Counted from the first letter of the stretch, positions 55,200-64,000 are shown. The stretch is DNA of 64,000 nucleotides from Nisaea sediminum (GCF_014904705.1 NZ_JACZCQ010000001.1:434001-498000); one strand, 5' to 3'. Numbers and translations are program-made. The notes: a model not told the origin generated them from the letters alone.

Positions 55200-57521
55200 T
55201 TAAACCTTCCGCACCTCGCACCATGAACAACGGAGCGGGATCGAGCCGCTGACCGGGTCCGCCCGCTCGGTCGGGACGGCGCCGTTCAGATTGGCACCGA
55301 GTGGCGCGCCCGGGACGGCGTCCGCAATGGTCCAGCCGTGCTGGGCGAAGACCGCGTCCGGCGCGAGGCCCCTGGCGAGTTTGGCGCGGGCACGGAAGGT
55401 GCCGGCCCTGGTTGAAATTTCCACCCAGTCCCGCTCGGCGATGCCGCGCGTCTCGGCGAGTTCCGGCGCTATCTCCAGGATCGGATCCGGCTGCAGGCGG
55501 CGGAGCGAGGGGATGTTGCGATGCTGGCTGTGGCAATAGACCACGGTCTTCGCCGAGCCCAGACGAAGCGGGAAAGGCTGCTCCAGCGCGGAGGGAAGTT
55601 CCGACGGGTCGAGGGATGGAACGGGGCGCTGACCGTGTTTCAGGAACTGCTCGGAATAGAGTTCCACCAGACCGCTCGGCGTGGGGAACCCGGCCGCGAG
55701 ATACGGCTTCTCCTGTACTTCCCCGTCCAGCGTGACACCCTCGGGTTCGGCTCTGAGCGTTGCGACGTCGAGCCCGGCGGGGGCGAGCATGTGGTCATGG
55801 CCTTTGTCCGCATCGCAATCGAACATGGTCTCGGCGAGGCCGAGCCGTCGGGAGAGTTCGAGAACGATATCGGTGTCGCTGCGGGCCTCGCCGACGGGCG
55901 CGATCGCAGCCGGACGGAGCTGCACCTTCCGCATGCCCTCCAGACTGGCATCGAACCCGTTGCGCAGTCCCTCGCGCTCCCACGAGGTCGCGGCGGGGAG
56001 GACGATATCGGCAAATTCCGCGCTCGCATTCAGGAAGAAGTCGGTATGGACGTGGAATTCGAGCTTCCCGAAAGCCTGCTTCGCCAACGCAGTGTCCGGC
56101 TGCGCCGCAAGCGGGTTGCCACCAAAGGAGAAGAGCATGCGGACGGGATAGGGCGTGCCCCCCAGCACCGCGCGGTAAACATCGCGCGCCGTCACCCAGC
56201 CGTGCCGTCCGGGGCCGAGCGGGCGCTCGGCAAGACCGAGTGCCTTGGCACGCTGCGTATCCGAGAGCAGGTCCTGGCCCGAGATGTCGTTGAAGCGCGC
56301 CGCGCCGCCCGGAATGTTTCCGCCGGAGGCGCCATAATGCCCGGTCAGCGCATAGAAGCTGGAGATCGCCCGGTCGGTCTGCGTCGCCGTGACGCTTTGT
56401 CCGACGCCGTTCCAGGCGTAGTAGGCGACGGACGCGCTGCCGGTCAGAATCTCCGCCGCCTTGCGCAGATCTTCGGCCGGGACGCCGGAAAGCCCTTCGA
56501 CCCGCTCTGGCGTGTAGTCCGCCGCGGCGTCGCGCAGGGTCTGCAGGACCGTGCGGCAGAGGACAGAACCGGAGAGGCTCAGGATCTCATGGCTGCCGAA
56601 GAGTTCCGCGCCGTCCGGGTCGTCCATCCAGTTTTTCGAAGCCGCGTCGTAACGCAGCGGCCTCGAGCCTCCGACGCCGGCCGCCAGCAGAATGTTCTCG
56701 CCGCCACCCGGCGCGACATCGCTTTCCCGCAGCAGGAGCCCGGTTTCCGGATGAACCAGCAGCGCGGCATTGCTCCAGCGTCGGGCGAAGCCCTGATCGA
56801 AAGCGTCGCTTTCGAGCTGCAGCTTGAGCAGGCCGAGCGCAACCGCCTGGTCCGTGCCGGGACGGACCTTGAGCCAGGCATCGGCCCGGCGCGCATACAT
56901 CGTTGGACGCGGGTCGATGACCACCAGCTTCGCGCCCCGGCGGATCGCCTTCTGCACCTCGGTCGAGCGAGCGAGCCACGTAGCGGTGGGATTATGCCCC
57001 CAGAGCAGCACGCAGTCGGTCCGCGCGAAGTCCGGTGTGCCGATATCGGTGCCGTAGGTGAAACGGGAGGCGAAGTCCTTGTGCCAGTTGCAGATTTCCG
57101 TGCCGTAGATGGTATTTGGACTGCCATAGGCGCGAATGAAGCGTTCGATCCAGGAAATCGCGTCGGAAATATGCGTGCCGCTCGGCGTAGTGACGGAGAA
57201 GGAGACCTGCTCCGGCCCGTGCGTGTCGCGGATCCGCGCCATGTGGCCAGCGATCTCGTCCAGTGCTTCGTCCCAGGATATCGCCTCCCAGGTCGGATGG
57301 GCCGCGCCCTTCGGCGAGGTCCGGCGCAGCGGCCGCGTCAGCCGGTCCGGGTGATAGACCAGTTCCGGCGCGGCCAGTCCCTTCGGACAGAGCTTTGACC
57401 CGCTTGGATGCTCCGGCAGCGGCTCGATCCGGAGGAGTTTTCCGCCCGCCACTGTCGCCGTGCAGCCGCAGCGGGAGCGGCACTGTGTACAGAAAGCGGG
57501 AATGCGGGTCGGCTCGGACAT
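55200..57521 (-). CDS. Molybdopterin oxidoreductase (Fe4S4, formate dehydrogenase/nitrate reductase type)
   Basis: Protein of 773 residues. N-terminal [4Fe-4S] ligands C11, C14, C18 and C45 (FCTQCRSRCGC and SKLCPKG), then the molybdopterin-guanine dinucleotide domains: WEAISWDEALDEIAGHMARIRD, VLLWGHNPTATWLARS, GASGGNIPGG, and the C-terminal beta domain from VYCHSQHRNIPSLRRL. No Tat signal peptide is seen, so it is likely cytoplasmic. The ligand at the expected catalytic Cys/Ser position is not assigned by eye; the substrate is open. Confidence 0.9.
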   Translation of the reverse strand: MSEPTRIPAFCTQCRSRCGCTATVAGGKLLRIEPLPEHPSGSKLCPKGLAAPELVYHPDRLTRPLRRTSPKGAAHPTWEAISWDEALDEIAGHMARIRDTHGPEQVSFSVTTPSGTHISDAISWIERFIRAYGSPNTIYGTEICNWHKDFASRFTYGTDIGTPDFARTDCVLLWGHNPTATWLARSTEVQKAIRRGAKLVVIDPRPTMYARRADAWLKVRPGTDQAVALGLLKLQLESDAFDQGFARRWSNAALLVHPETGLLLRESDVAPGGGENILLAAGVGGSRPLRYDAASKNWMDDPDGAELFGSHEILSLSGSVLCRTVLQTLRDAAADYTPERVEGLSGVPAEDLRKAAEILTGSASVAYYAWNGVGQSVTATQTDRAISSFYALTGHYGASGGNIPGGAARFNDISGQDLLSDTQRAKALGLAERPLGPGRHGWVTARDVYRAVLGGTPYPVRMLFSFGGNPLAAQPDTALAKQAFGKLEFHVHTDFFLNASAEFADIVLPAATSWEREGLRNGFDASLEGMRKVQLRPAAIAPVGEARSDTDIVLELSRRLGLAETMFDCDADKGHDHMLAPAGLDVATLRAEPEGVTLDGEVQEKPYLAAGFPTPSGLVELYSEQFLKHGQRPVPSLDPSELPSALEQPFPLRLGSAKTVVYCHSQHRNIPSLRRLQPDPILEIAPELAETRGIAERDWVEISTRAGTFRARAKLARGLAPDAVFAQHGWTIADAVPGAPLGANLNGAVPTERADPVSGSIPLRCSWCEVRKV

Positions 57522-57585
57522 GAGGGCTCCCGGAATGAGGGGTGGGAAGGAGGAGGGTAGGATATTCTCCCCCTATATTGAATCA

Positions 57586-58701
57586 TTACCCCGTCAGGCT
57601 CTCCAACTCGCCCTCCGAGAATCCGAGCTTGCGGGCAGAGGCGAGGATGTCGTCCCAGACCTCCGGTGCCAGCGGCAGGCCGCCGGCGCTGCGCTCGGCC
57701 AGCGTCATCCGTTCCTTCTCGCCCGGAACCAGAACCTCGGAAACACCCTCGGCCGGGCGGGTGTTCTTCACGAAGGCGATGTAGCTGCGGATCTCGTCGG
57801 CCATGGCGTCGCCGCTGTCCATCCGCGCCGGGTCGATGAAGATCGAGAGCATACCGTTGCAGAACGGTCGCCGCTCGGGCTCGTCCGGTCCGCCGGCGCA
57901 GCCGGAGCCGGTGAGGGCGCCGGCCATCATCTCCATCATGAAGTTGAGACCCGAACCTTTGTGGCCTCCGAACGGCGTCAGCGCGCCCGGTCCGCCATAG
58001 GGCTCCGGTGCCTTGCCCGCCGGCACGTCGCCGTAGAGCGGCCAGGGATCGTTCGTCAGCTTGCCTTCGGCGTCTATCAGAGAGCCCTCGGGCAGCGCCT
58101 TACCGCCCTTCAGCGCGACCAGGGCCTTGCCCTCGGCGACGGTGGAGGTGGCGAAATCGTGCACCACCGGATCGCCGCCCTTGACCGGAATGCCGATGCA
58201 GAAGGGCGAGGTGCCCATGCGGCGCTCGCGCCCGCCGAAGGGGGCGACGAGGAGCGAGCCGCGGACATTGACCATGTGCATGGAGGCGATGTCGGCCGCC
58301 GCCGCGCGCTCCGCCCAGTCGCCGATGCGACCGAGATGGCCCGCATTGCGCAACGCCGTGAGGGCGAGGCCCTGCGCCTTCACTTTCTTCAGACCCAGAT
58401 CGACGGTCTGCTCGCCGACGCTTTGGCCGAAGCCGTATTTGCCGTCGACGATCGCCATGACGTCGTTTTCCATGACGATCTCGATGGTCTGGTTGATCTT
58501 CTGCCGCCCGGCCTCGATCCATTGCAGGTAGCGCGGCACCCGGATCACGCCGTGGCTGTCATGGCCCCGGAGATTGGCGCCGGTCAGCCGCTCGGCGATG
58601 TCCCGTGCTTCCTTTTCCGAGCAGCCGGCGCGCGCGAACATCGCGCGCACCAGGGCGATCATCACATCCGGCGTGACCCGGACCTCGGAGGCCGCGCCCA
58701 T
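57586..58701 (-). CDS. Ldh2-family malate/L-lactate-type dehydrogenase
   Basis: NAD(P)-dependent 2-hydroxyacid dehydrogenase of the MDH/LDH2 fold, 371 residues. Motifs HDSHGVIRVPRYLQWI, GKYGFGQSVGE, GHLGRIGDWAERAA and GGHKGSGLNFMMEMMAGALTG are typical. The gene overlaps the HpcH start by 1 nt and is the last of four co-directed genes (RraA, D-2-hydroxyacid dehydrogenase, HpcH, Ldh2). Likely substrates are malate-, sulfolactate- or ureidoglycolate-like acids. Confidence 0.93.
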   Translation of the reverse strand: MGAASEVRVTPDVMIALVRAMFARAGCSEKEARDIAERLTGANLRGHDSHGVIRVPRYLQWIEAGRQKINQTIEIVMENDVMAIVDGKYGFGQSVGEQTVDLGLKKVKAQGLALTALRNAGHLGRIGDWAERAAAADIASMHMVNVRGSLLVAPFGGRERRMGTSPFCIGIPVKGGDPVVHDFATSTVAEGKALVALKGGKALPEGSLIDAEGKLTNDPWPLYGDVPAGKAPEPYGGPGALTPFGGHKGSGLNFMMEMMAGALTGSGCAGGPDEPERRPFCNGMLSIFIDPARMDSGDAMADEIRSYIAFVKNTRPAEGVSEVLVPGEKERMTLAERSAGGLPLAPEVWDDILASARKLGFSEGELESLTG

Positions 58702-59456
58702 CAGCCGCGCATGTCGCTGACGGTCTTCGAGACCGCCGCCGAATAGAGCCGGACATCGTTGGCCAGCGTCACCAGGTCGAAGCCCTGAGCCAGCATCTTC
58801 TTGGCGTAGCTGTTCTCGAGGCAGTGAATGCCGGCCTTGATCCCGGCCTTCTTGGCCGCGAGCCGGATCTTCTCGATCGTCTCCAGCATCTCAGGCTCGG
58901 TCCGGTCGAGGCCCGGCTTGTGCCCGAGAGAGATGGAGAGATCGCTCGGGCCGATATAGAGCCCGGTCAGGCCCGGCGTCGCCGCGATCTCGTCGACATT
59001 GGCGAGCGCTTCCTCGGTTTCGATCATCGCGAAGATGACCATCTGGTCATTGGCGCTCGTATGATAGTCGACGCCATAGACGATTCCTGCCCGGGTCGGT
59101 CCGGAAGAGCGGAACCCGTCCGGAACGTATTTGCAGATGCCGACGAGCTGCTCGGCGTCGGCGCGGTTGTTCACCATCGGACAGATGATGCCCAGCGCGC
59201 CCGCGTCGAGCAGTTTCATGATGATGCCGGGCTCGAGCCACGGCGGACGTACCACCGGTGTGGCATTCGATGCGCTCATCGCCTGCAGCATTCCGAGTGC
59301 GGCCTGATAGTCGACCAGGCCGTGCTGCAGGTCGATGGTGACGGAATCGAAGTCCTGCGCCGCCATGATCTCGGCGGTGAAGGTGTTCGGGATGGAGAGC
59401 CAGCCGTTGATGGCGCCCTTGCCGCTCGCAAGGCAGTCTTTCAGTCTCGTCTTCAT
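58701..59456 (-). CDS. HpcH/HpaI-type class II aldolase
   Basis: Metal-dependent aldolase of 251 residues: GWLSIPNTFTAEIMAAQDFDSVTIDLQHGLVDYQAAL, the substrate loop MIETEEALANVDEIAATPGLTGLYIGPSDLSISLG. The family splits 4-hydroxy-2-oxo acids into pyruvate and an aldehyde. It overlaps the Ldh2 start and follows the dehydrogenase gene after 15 nt. Confidence 0.93.
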   Translation of the reverse strand: MKTRLKDCLASGKGAINGWLSIPNTFTAEIMAAQDFDSVTIDLQHGLVDYQAALGMLQAMSASNATPVVRPPWLEPGIIMKLLDAGALGIICPMVNNRADAEQLVGICKYVPDGFRSSGPTRAGIVYGVDYHTSANDQMVIFAMIETEEALANVDEIAATPGLTGLYIGPSDLSISLGHKPGLDRTEPEMLETIEKIRLAAKKAGIKAGIHCLENSYAKKMLAQGFDLVTLANDVRLYSAAVSKTVSDMRG

Positions 59457-59471
59457 TGGTCGGCTCCTCTC

Positions 59472-60443
59472 TCAGAGCACTTCTTTGTTGATGATGACGT
59501 TCGGGTCCGGCTTGCCGTCGAGCACGTTCAGCACGTTCTCCGCCGTCTGGTACGCCATGCGGAGGATAGACTGCTCGGTCACGCCGGCGCTGTGCGGGCT
59601 GACCATGATGTTGTCGAGCTGGAAGAGCGGATGCTCCGGCTTCGGCGGCTCGACCGCGAAGACGTCGATGCCGGCACCGGCGATGCTGCCCGAGGTGAGG
59701 GCGTCGTAGAGCGCCTCCTCGTCGATGAGGCCGCCGCGCGCGGTATTGACCAGATGTGCGGTCGGCTTCATCGCCGCGAGCTGTGCCTTGCCGATGAGGT
59801 TCACGGTCTCCGGGCTCTTCGGGCAGTGCAGCGATACGAAATCCATCTGCGGCAGCACCGCGTCCAGATTCGAGACAGGAGTACAGCCGGCGGCCTTGAT
59901 CGCGTCGTCATCGACGTAGGGGTCGAGCACCGAGACATTCATGTCGAAGGCGAGAGCCCGTTTCGCGACGCGCGTGCCGATGCGGCCGAAGCCGACGAGA
60001 AGCAGCGACTTCTCCGCGATGTCCTGGGCGCCCATCTGGCGCTTGATCCAGAAATTGTCGTTCCGGGTCGCGTGATCGAACTCGACGCTCTTCTTCGCCA
60101 GCGCGAGGATGAAATAGAGCGTGTGCTCGGCGACCGAGACCATGTTGGAACTGGCGGCGACGCAGAGCGGGATGCCGCGTTCGGTCAGTGCCGCGACGTC
60201 GACGGAATCGTAGCCGACGCCGTGCCGCGAGACGACCTTCAGGTTCGGGGCCGCCTCGATCACCCGGCGCGGGATCTTCGTGGTCTGCACCGCGATGGCG
60301 TCGCAGGTGGCCGCTGCCGCGACCATCTCGTCCTCGGTCGGGAAGTGCAGCGTCGTGGTGACGACATCGTCGCGTGCGTCAAACAGCGACTGGCCGGCCG
60401 GATTGAGCTTGTCCGGCACCAGCACGTGGAACTTGTTCTTCAT
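59472..60443 (-). CDS. D-2-hydroxyacid dehydrogenase
   Basis: Protein of 323 residues with the Rossmann stretch LVGFGRIGTRVAKRALAFDMNVSVLDPY, catalytic Arg region VNTARGGLIDEEAL, Glu near FAVEPPKPEHP and His in SPHSAGVTEQ. Resembles SerA-like phosphoglycerate or glyoxylate reductases without a C-terminal ACT domain. Its place beside Ldh2, HpcH and RraA suggests a catabolic, not biosynthetic, role. Confidence 0.93.
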   Translation of the reverse strand: MKNKFHVLVPDKLNPAGQSLFDARDDVVTTTLHFPTEDEMVAAAATCDAIAVQTTKIPRRVIEAAPNLKVVSRHGVGYDSVDVAALTERGIPLCVAASSNMVSVAEHTLYFILALAKKSVEFDHATRNDNFWIKRQMGAQDIAEKSLLLVGFGRIGTRVAKRALAFDMNVSVLDPYVDDDAIKAAGCTPVSNLDAVLPQMDFVSLHCPKSPETVNLIGKAQLAAMKPTAHLVNTARGGLIDEEALYDALTSGSIAGAGIDVFAVEPPKPEHPLFQLDNIMVSPHSAGVTEQSILRMAYQTAENVLNVLDGKPDPNVIINKEVL

Positions 60444-60467
60444 TTCTCGTCTCTTCGGCTGGTGGGG

Positions 60468-61160
60468 TCAGTGGATCTCGGCGGCGCCGGACATCGCGGC
60501 CTTCAGCTTGTCGATGTTGAAATCCGGGGCCTTGGCGGCATCGAGAATGACCTTCTCGCGGCGCTCCAGCAGGGCGATGGCGTCGGGCAGCTTCTTCACC
60601 GCTTCCGCCGGGACGACGACGGCGCCGTGCCGGTCGGCATGGATGATGTCGTTATGGTTCACCGCCATGCCGCCGACATTGACCGGCACGCCGAAATCGA
60701 CCGGATGGACCCAGCCATGGCTCGGGCCGACCTTGCCGCCGAGGATCTGAAAGCCCTTGGCGGAGGCGTCGATATCGCGGAACGAGCCGTTGGTGACGCA
60801 GCCGAGGCAGCCGAGCCCCTTGTGCACCGTGGTATTCACCTCGCCCCAGAAGGCGCCGAAGCCGGGCTCGGGATCGAGGTCCTGCAGCACGACGATGCGC
60901 GGGCTCTCGCCCGAGGCGACATAGGTGTAATAGGCGGCCCGGTGCGCCTTGGCGTCACCCTGCGGCGGAGTGACGGCGCGCATGGTGGCCGTGCGGGCAT
61001 AGCCGCAGATCGGCGGCAGCGACGGGTCGAGGGCGACGAGCGGCATGGTGGTGAAGCCGATCGTGCGGCGTTCCGGCATGACCACTTCGAGGCCGTTACA
61101 GATCGTGGGGGTATCCCACTCCGTCAGCTTGCGCAGATCGGATTCGGTGATTTCGGACAT
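60468..61160 (-). CDS. RraA-family aldolase-like protein
   Basis: Protein of 230 residues. LRKLTEWDTPTICNGLEVV and GCVTNGSFRDIDASAKGFQILGGKVGPSH carry the RraA fold; members include 4-hydroxy-4-methyl-2-oxoglutarate aldolases. ATG 61160 follows GGGAGGAC and is preferred over 61190. First gene of the hydroxyacid operon; divergent from mgsA. Function in RNase E control is unlikely here. Confidence 0.92.
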   Translation of the reverse strand: MSEITESDLRKLTEWDTPTICNGLEVVMPERRTIGFTTMPLVALDPSLPPICGYARTATMRAVTPPQGDAKAHRAAYYTYVASGESPRIVVLQDLDPEPGFGAFWGEVNTTVHKGLGCLGCVTNGSFRDIDASAKGFQILGGKVGPSHGWVHPVDFGVPVNVGGMAVNHNDIIHADRHGAVVVPAEAVKKLPDAIALLERREKVILDAAKAPDFNIDKLKAAMSGAAEIH

Positions 61161-61279
61161 GTCCTCCCGTCCCATATCAGTTGTTTTCACTGGTGCTTTT
61201 TCTTGCAGCCTAACGGGCGGCAGGGGGACAGTGTAGCGCGCATTTGGAAACTATCGCGCCGGGTGAGGGAGCGGATTGC

Positions 61280-61717
61280 ATGAACAGGAACAAGCGGATC
61301 GGGCTGATCGCCCACGATGCCCGAAAGGCTGCGCTCCGGGATTTCGTCCGGGCCCATGCCGGGAAGCTCAAAGGGCACGAACTTGTCGCGACGGGAACCA
61401 CCGGCCGGATGATCGCGGAGGAGACGGGACTCGCGGTCCGGCGTTTCAGGAGCGGGCCGCTCGGCGGCGACCAGCAGATGGGCGCGCTGATCGCGGAAGG
61501 CGGCCTCGACATCCTGATCTTCTTCACCGATCCGATGACGACCATGCCGCACGACGTCGACGTCAAGGCGCTGGTCCGGCTCTGCACGCTCTACAACGTG
61601 GTGCTGGCCTGCAATCAGGCGAGCGCCGATTTCGTCCTGACCAGCACCCATTTCGATGCGCCATACGAGCGGGCGGTGCCTGATTACGACAGCTACATCA
61701 ACCGCGAGATTTCCTGA
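61280..61717 (+). CDS. mgsA: Methylglyoxal synthase
   Basis: Converts dihydroxyacetone phosphate to methylglyoxal; 145 residues. LIAHDARKAALRDFV, TGTTGRMI, GPLGGDQQMGALIAEGG and FFTDPMTTMPHDVDVKAL (with catalytic Asp) are conserved, and LACNQASADFVLTS ends the core. ATG 61280 follows GAGGGAG. Alone; the 194 nt after it holds no gene, only an AACCGT/ACGGTT inverted repeat near 61835. Confidence 0.95.
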   Translation: MNRNKRIGLIAHDARKAALRDFVRAHAGKLKGHELVATGTTGRMIAEETGLAVRRFRSGPLGGDQQMGALIAEGGLDILIFFTDPMTTMPHDVDVKALVRLCTLYNVVLACNQASADFVLTSTHFDAPYERAVPDYDSYINREIS

Positions 61718-61911
61718 GCGCGGAACAGTGTCGTCTCTGCATCGACTCGCCGATCGGCGACGTGAATCTGTTGCCGATACGCATCAGCGATTGCTCGCAT
61801 TTTTCCGGAAAATGAGATCGATCAGTTTGCGTAAACCGTTTTAACGCAGACGGTTAAGCGGATGCCTTAATCCGGATAATTATCTTGCGTTGAATCGGTT
61901 TTTTGCATCAG

Positions 61912-62331
61912 TCAGTTCGGAGTCGGCTGGGAATATTCCCGAGCGGCAAGAAACTTCGGATTGGACAGTTTCAGCTTTTCCTCGATGAGCACGGTCAGCA
62001 CCTGCTGTACCGAACCGGTTAGGTCTCTGTCATAGACGCCTTCGCGGAGCTCGCGCGCCAGATCGCGGCTCAGCGCATCGAGTTGGGCCTCCGGGTCCGC
62101 TCCGGCGCGCGCCACATTGTCCTCGCCATAGAGCGCAGCAAAGGCGTCCAGCACCCGGCGGACAGGATCCGCGTCTTCGTCGGCTTCCAGTTCGCGGACT
62201 GCCATGGCCAGCGCACTGGCGATCATCAGGCCGAGATATTTGCGGTCGCCCGCCAGCTCCGGAAGGATTTCCGTCTGGAAGCTGTCGAGCGCCGTCTCGA
62301 TCAGCGCCTTGCGTCCCGGGGCCTCATACAT
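61912..62331 (-). CDS. DUF6285-like protein
   Basis: Helical protein of 139 residues, YEAPGRKALIETALDSFQTEILPELAGDRKYLGLMIASALAMAVRELE. I recognise the DUF6285 pattern, usually found after an aminoglycoside-phosphotransferase-like gene and near acyl-CoA dehydrogenases; the name is from memory. Its start overlaps the end of the phosphotransferase gene by 8 nt, so the two are translated together. Function unknown. Confidence 0.82.
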   Translation of the reverse strand: MYEAPGRKALIETALDSFQTEILPELAGDRKYLGLMIASALAMAVRELEADEDADPVRRVLDAFAALYGEDNVARAGADPEAQLDALSRDLARELREGVYDRDLTGSVQQVLTVLIEEKLKLSNPKFLAAREYSQPTPN

Positions 62332-63358
62332 CGCTCTTGCTCCGTTCGATTTCGGCGACCTGTTGCAGGACGTCGAGTTCCATCTCCGCCGCCTTGCGGC
62401 CCGTCAGGGCGAGCTCGATCGACCGTTCGGCACCTGAATTGTGGCGTTCGCCCTGCAGCAGCGCGATCGTGCCCCAGCGGACGGTTGCGAGCACTTCCCA
62501 GAACGGCACCTGGCTCCAGTCGAGCGCGGCGCCCGCCGTTTCGCTGTAACCTGCATAGAGATCCGCGCGGGCGCCCACACCTCCGGCTTCTCTGTCGTCG
62601 ACGCCGAAGCGCCAGCAGCGGGCGCAGAACCAGCCGATATCCTCGAGCGGATCGCTCCAGCCGGCGAATTCCCAGTCGAGCACCGCGGTGAGTCGGCCGT
62701 CCGCGACCATGTAGTTACCGGTGCGGAAATCGCGGTGGCAGAGCGCAGAGGGTCCGGCGGCCGGCTTGTTCAGTTCGAGCCAGCGGAGCCCCCATTCGAG
62801 CGCGGGGTAGGCTTTTGGTAGGCTGTCGAGGAAACCATAAAGCTCGGCGATTCTCTGGGCGGCGGCATCCGACGGCGGTCTGCCGAGGAAATCGAGATCC
62901 GGGCGCGGCGCGCGAATCGCGTGCAGCGTCGCCATCTCGCGGCCGATCTGACGGGCCAGTTCGCCGCGCAGCGGGTCGATTTTCTCGTCGCGCGTCAGTA
63001 TCCGGGGATTGGCGGTGCCGGCAGCGGCGCGCATGACGTAGAAAGGTTTGCCGATAACTGCGCCTTCGGCTTCGAGGATGAGCGGTTCGGGCACCGTCAT
63101 GCCGGCTTCGAACCCGGCGGAGAGGAGGCGGAACTCCTCCGGGCGCCCGTGACTTTCATCGACTCCCGACGCCGCGTCGGTGCGCAGCACGACGCGCTCC
63201 GCGCCGTCGAGGCGCCCGCCGGAAACGTCCAGTTCGAGCAGCCAGTTTTCCTGGATGGCGCCGCCCGAGAGTAGTTTCTGTCCGGTGATCTCTAGCCTGT
63301 CGGCGCCCGTTTCCGTCTGCAGCCACTCGGCCAGCGCGGCGCGCGTTTCCGCTTGCAT
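62324..63358 (-). CDS. Aminoglycoside phosphotransferase-like kinase
   Basis: Protein of 344 residues with the APH/choline kinase fold: LSGGAIQENWLLELDV, catalytic loop LCHRDFRTGNYMV and metal site AVLDWEFAGWSDPLEDIGWF. In this subgroup the true substrate is more likely an acyl or small metabolite than an antibiotic. ATG 63358 (MQAETRAALAEWL) is chosen over 63394. Paired with the DUF6285-like gene. Confidence 0.9.
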   Translation of the reverse strand: MQAETRAALAEWLQTETGADRLEITGQKLLSGGAIQENWLLELDVSGGRLDGAERVVLRTDAASGVDESHGRPEEFRLLSAGFEAGMTVPEPLILEAEGAVIGKPFYVMRAAAGTANPRILTRDEKIDPLRGELARQIGREMATLHAIRAPRPDLDFLGRPPSDAAAQRIAELYGFLDSLPKAYPALEWGLRWLELNKPAAGPSALCHRDFRTGNYMVADGRLTAVLDWEFAGWSDPLEDIGWFCARCWRFGVDDREAGGVGARADLYAGYSETAGAALDWSQVPFWEVLATVRWGTIALLQGERHNSGAERSIELALTGRKAAEMELDVLQQVAEIERSKSDV

Positions 63359-63578
63359 GTTTCCCGCTTGTCCCTCGCTCCGGCGGGATTGCATCCCGCA
63401 CGTGTCCGGGCCCGATTAAGCCGGGCGAGGCCGGTCATTGCAACGCTCTATTGGGCCTGCCTGCGGGAGTGCCCGCTGTTCCCGCGCCGGCATGGGTGAG
63501 ATTGGCGGATGACGCTATGCGGAAGGTGCCGGGCCCCACTATGCTGCGGGCTCTTTTACAGCTTCAGGAGCGAGGAAT

Positions 63579-63932
63579 ATGGGAATCAAGCGCTATCGCA
63601 CAGGCGACCGGATGAGCCAGGTCGTGGTCCATGGGGACACCGTCTACACCGCAGGGCAGGTCGCCCAGAACGCGCCGGGCGCGAGCGTCGCCGATCAGAC
63701 CAAGGACATCCTGGCCTCGCTTGACGCGCTGCTGGCGGAAGCCGGCACCGACAAGTCGAAGCTTCTCACGGCGACGATCTGGCTGAATTCGATGGACGAT
63801 TTCGCGGAAATGAACGCGGTCTGGGACGCCTGGGTTGCCCCGGGCAACACGCCGTGCCGTGCCTGTGTCGAGTCGCCGCGTCTCGCCAGCCCGAAATACA
63901 CTGTCGAGATCATGGCGATCGCCGCCCTCTGA
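63579..63932 (+). CDS. RidA-family enamine/imine deaminase
   Basis: Protein of 117 residues, typical YjgF/RidA length. GDTVYTAGQVAQNAPGASVADQTKDILASLDALLAEAGTDKSKLLTATIWL and C-terminal NTPCRACVESPRLASPKYTVEI with the conserved Arg. Removes reactive enamines; RidA-like subfamilies differ and this may not be RidA itself. ATG 63579 follows GAGGA. Confidence 0.93.
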   Translation: MGIKRYRTGDRMSQVVVHGDTVYTAGQVAQNAPGASVADQTKDILASLDALLAEAGTDKSKLLTATIWLNSMDDFAEMNAVWDAWVAPGNTPCRACVESPRLASPKYTVEIMAIAAL

Positions 63933-63941
63933 CTCTAACCT

Positions 63942-64000
63942 CTACGCGGCGCCGGCGCTTCTCGCCCAGTCGAGCTGCGCCGGCGTCTCGATCGTTCCCG
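63942..64000 (-). CDS. C-terminal end of a gene cut by the right edge
   Basis: On the minus strand the frame ..GTIETPAQLDWARSAGAA ends at a TAG (63942-63944), 9 nt after the RidA stop. Only 18-19 residues are visible. Codon use looks normal, but identity cannot be told. Confidence 0.45.
   Translation of the reverse strand, partial: GTIETPAQLDWARSAGAA

Noticed and set aside
58824-61283. 819-residue plus-strand frame across the hydroxyacid operon
   Set aside because: It spans several real genes and their gaps on the opposite strand, all with intact catalytic motifs and ribosome binding sites.
61830-61860. TTAA pairs after mgsA as a CtrA site
   Set aside because: Spacing between the two TTAA is 9, not 7, and no gene start follows in the right direction; the AACCGT/ACGGTT pair may be a simple hairpin.

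Overview
The window reads as chromosomal DNA of a motile, GC-rich alphaproteobacterium, most likely Rhodospirillales in the broad sense (an inference from content). Markers are FlbT, FlaF and FliX, MotE, a CckA kinase beside recA-alaS, a cysteine-poor alphaproteobacterial DksA and a CtrA-type TTAA-N7-TTAA box before cheY. There is no rRNA, tRNA, CRISPR array, insertion sequence or prophage in it.

1-35.4 kb is one large flagellar and motility island. A FliK-like gene is cut by the left edge. Then come two near-identical flagellins, flbT, flaF, a TPR/glycosyltransferase-like protein, a third flagellin with its own flaF, and a second TPR/glycosyltransferase-like protein on the other strand. These are followed by flgK, flgL, a FlaG-like gene, a TPR protein, flgI-flgJ-flgN, fliX, dksA, flgF-flgG-flgA-flgH, fliL-fliM-DUF6468-motE, cheY-cheZ, two MotB-like genes, a 1219-residue periplasmic protein, an fliO-fliP operon headed by an FlhB C-domain paralogue and an unknown gene, and finally flgB-flgC-fliE-fliQ-fliR-flhB. 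Six sites match the sigma-54 pattern (GG-N10-GC), before fliK, flagellin 3, flgK, flgI, flgF and flgB. MS ring, switch FliG/FliN, hook FlgE, export ATPase, FlhA and MotA are not here and must lie elsewhere.

35.4-41.8 kb holds housekeeping and cell-cycle genes: the CckA-type hybrid kinase, recA with a possible LexA operator, and alaS. CckA, the CtrA-type box and FliX together suggest the usual alphaproteobacterial link of cell cycle to flagellar genes.

41.9-54.2 kb is mixed: a MoxR ATPase, a small secreted protein, a GAF histidine kinase, a membrane protein of unknown role, a DMT transporter, a VWA partner for MoxR, an NlpC/P60 hydrolase, a histidine phosphatase, an aminotransferase, a nitrilase-family hydrolase, a biotin carboxylase (PccA type) and rpmF. 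54.2-64 kb is metabolic: a PEP mutase/isocitrate lyase family enzyme, a molybdopterin oxidoreductase, a four-gene hydroxyacid operon (Ldh2, HpcH, D-2-hydroxyacid dehydrogenase, RraA), methylglyoxal synthase, a DUF6285/aminoglycoside-phosphotransferase-like pair, RidA, and a gene cut by the right edge.

I did not find a plainly new defence or mobile system. The most interesting material is around flagellin control and modification: structured leaders shared by flagellins 1 and 2, duplicated flaF, two FlmG-like proteins, a MotB-like protein without the proton-binding Asp, and unnamed flagellar genes.
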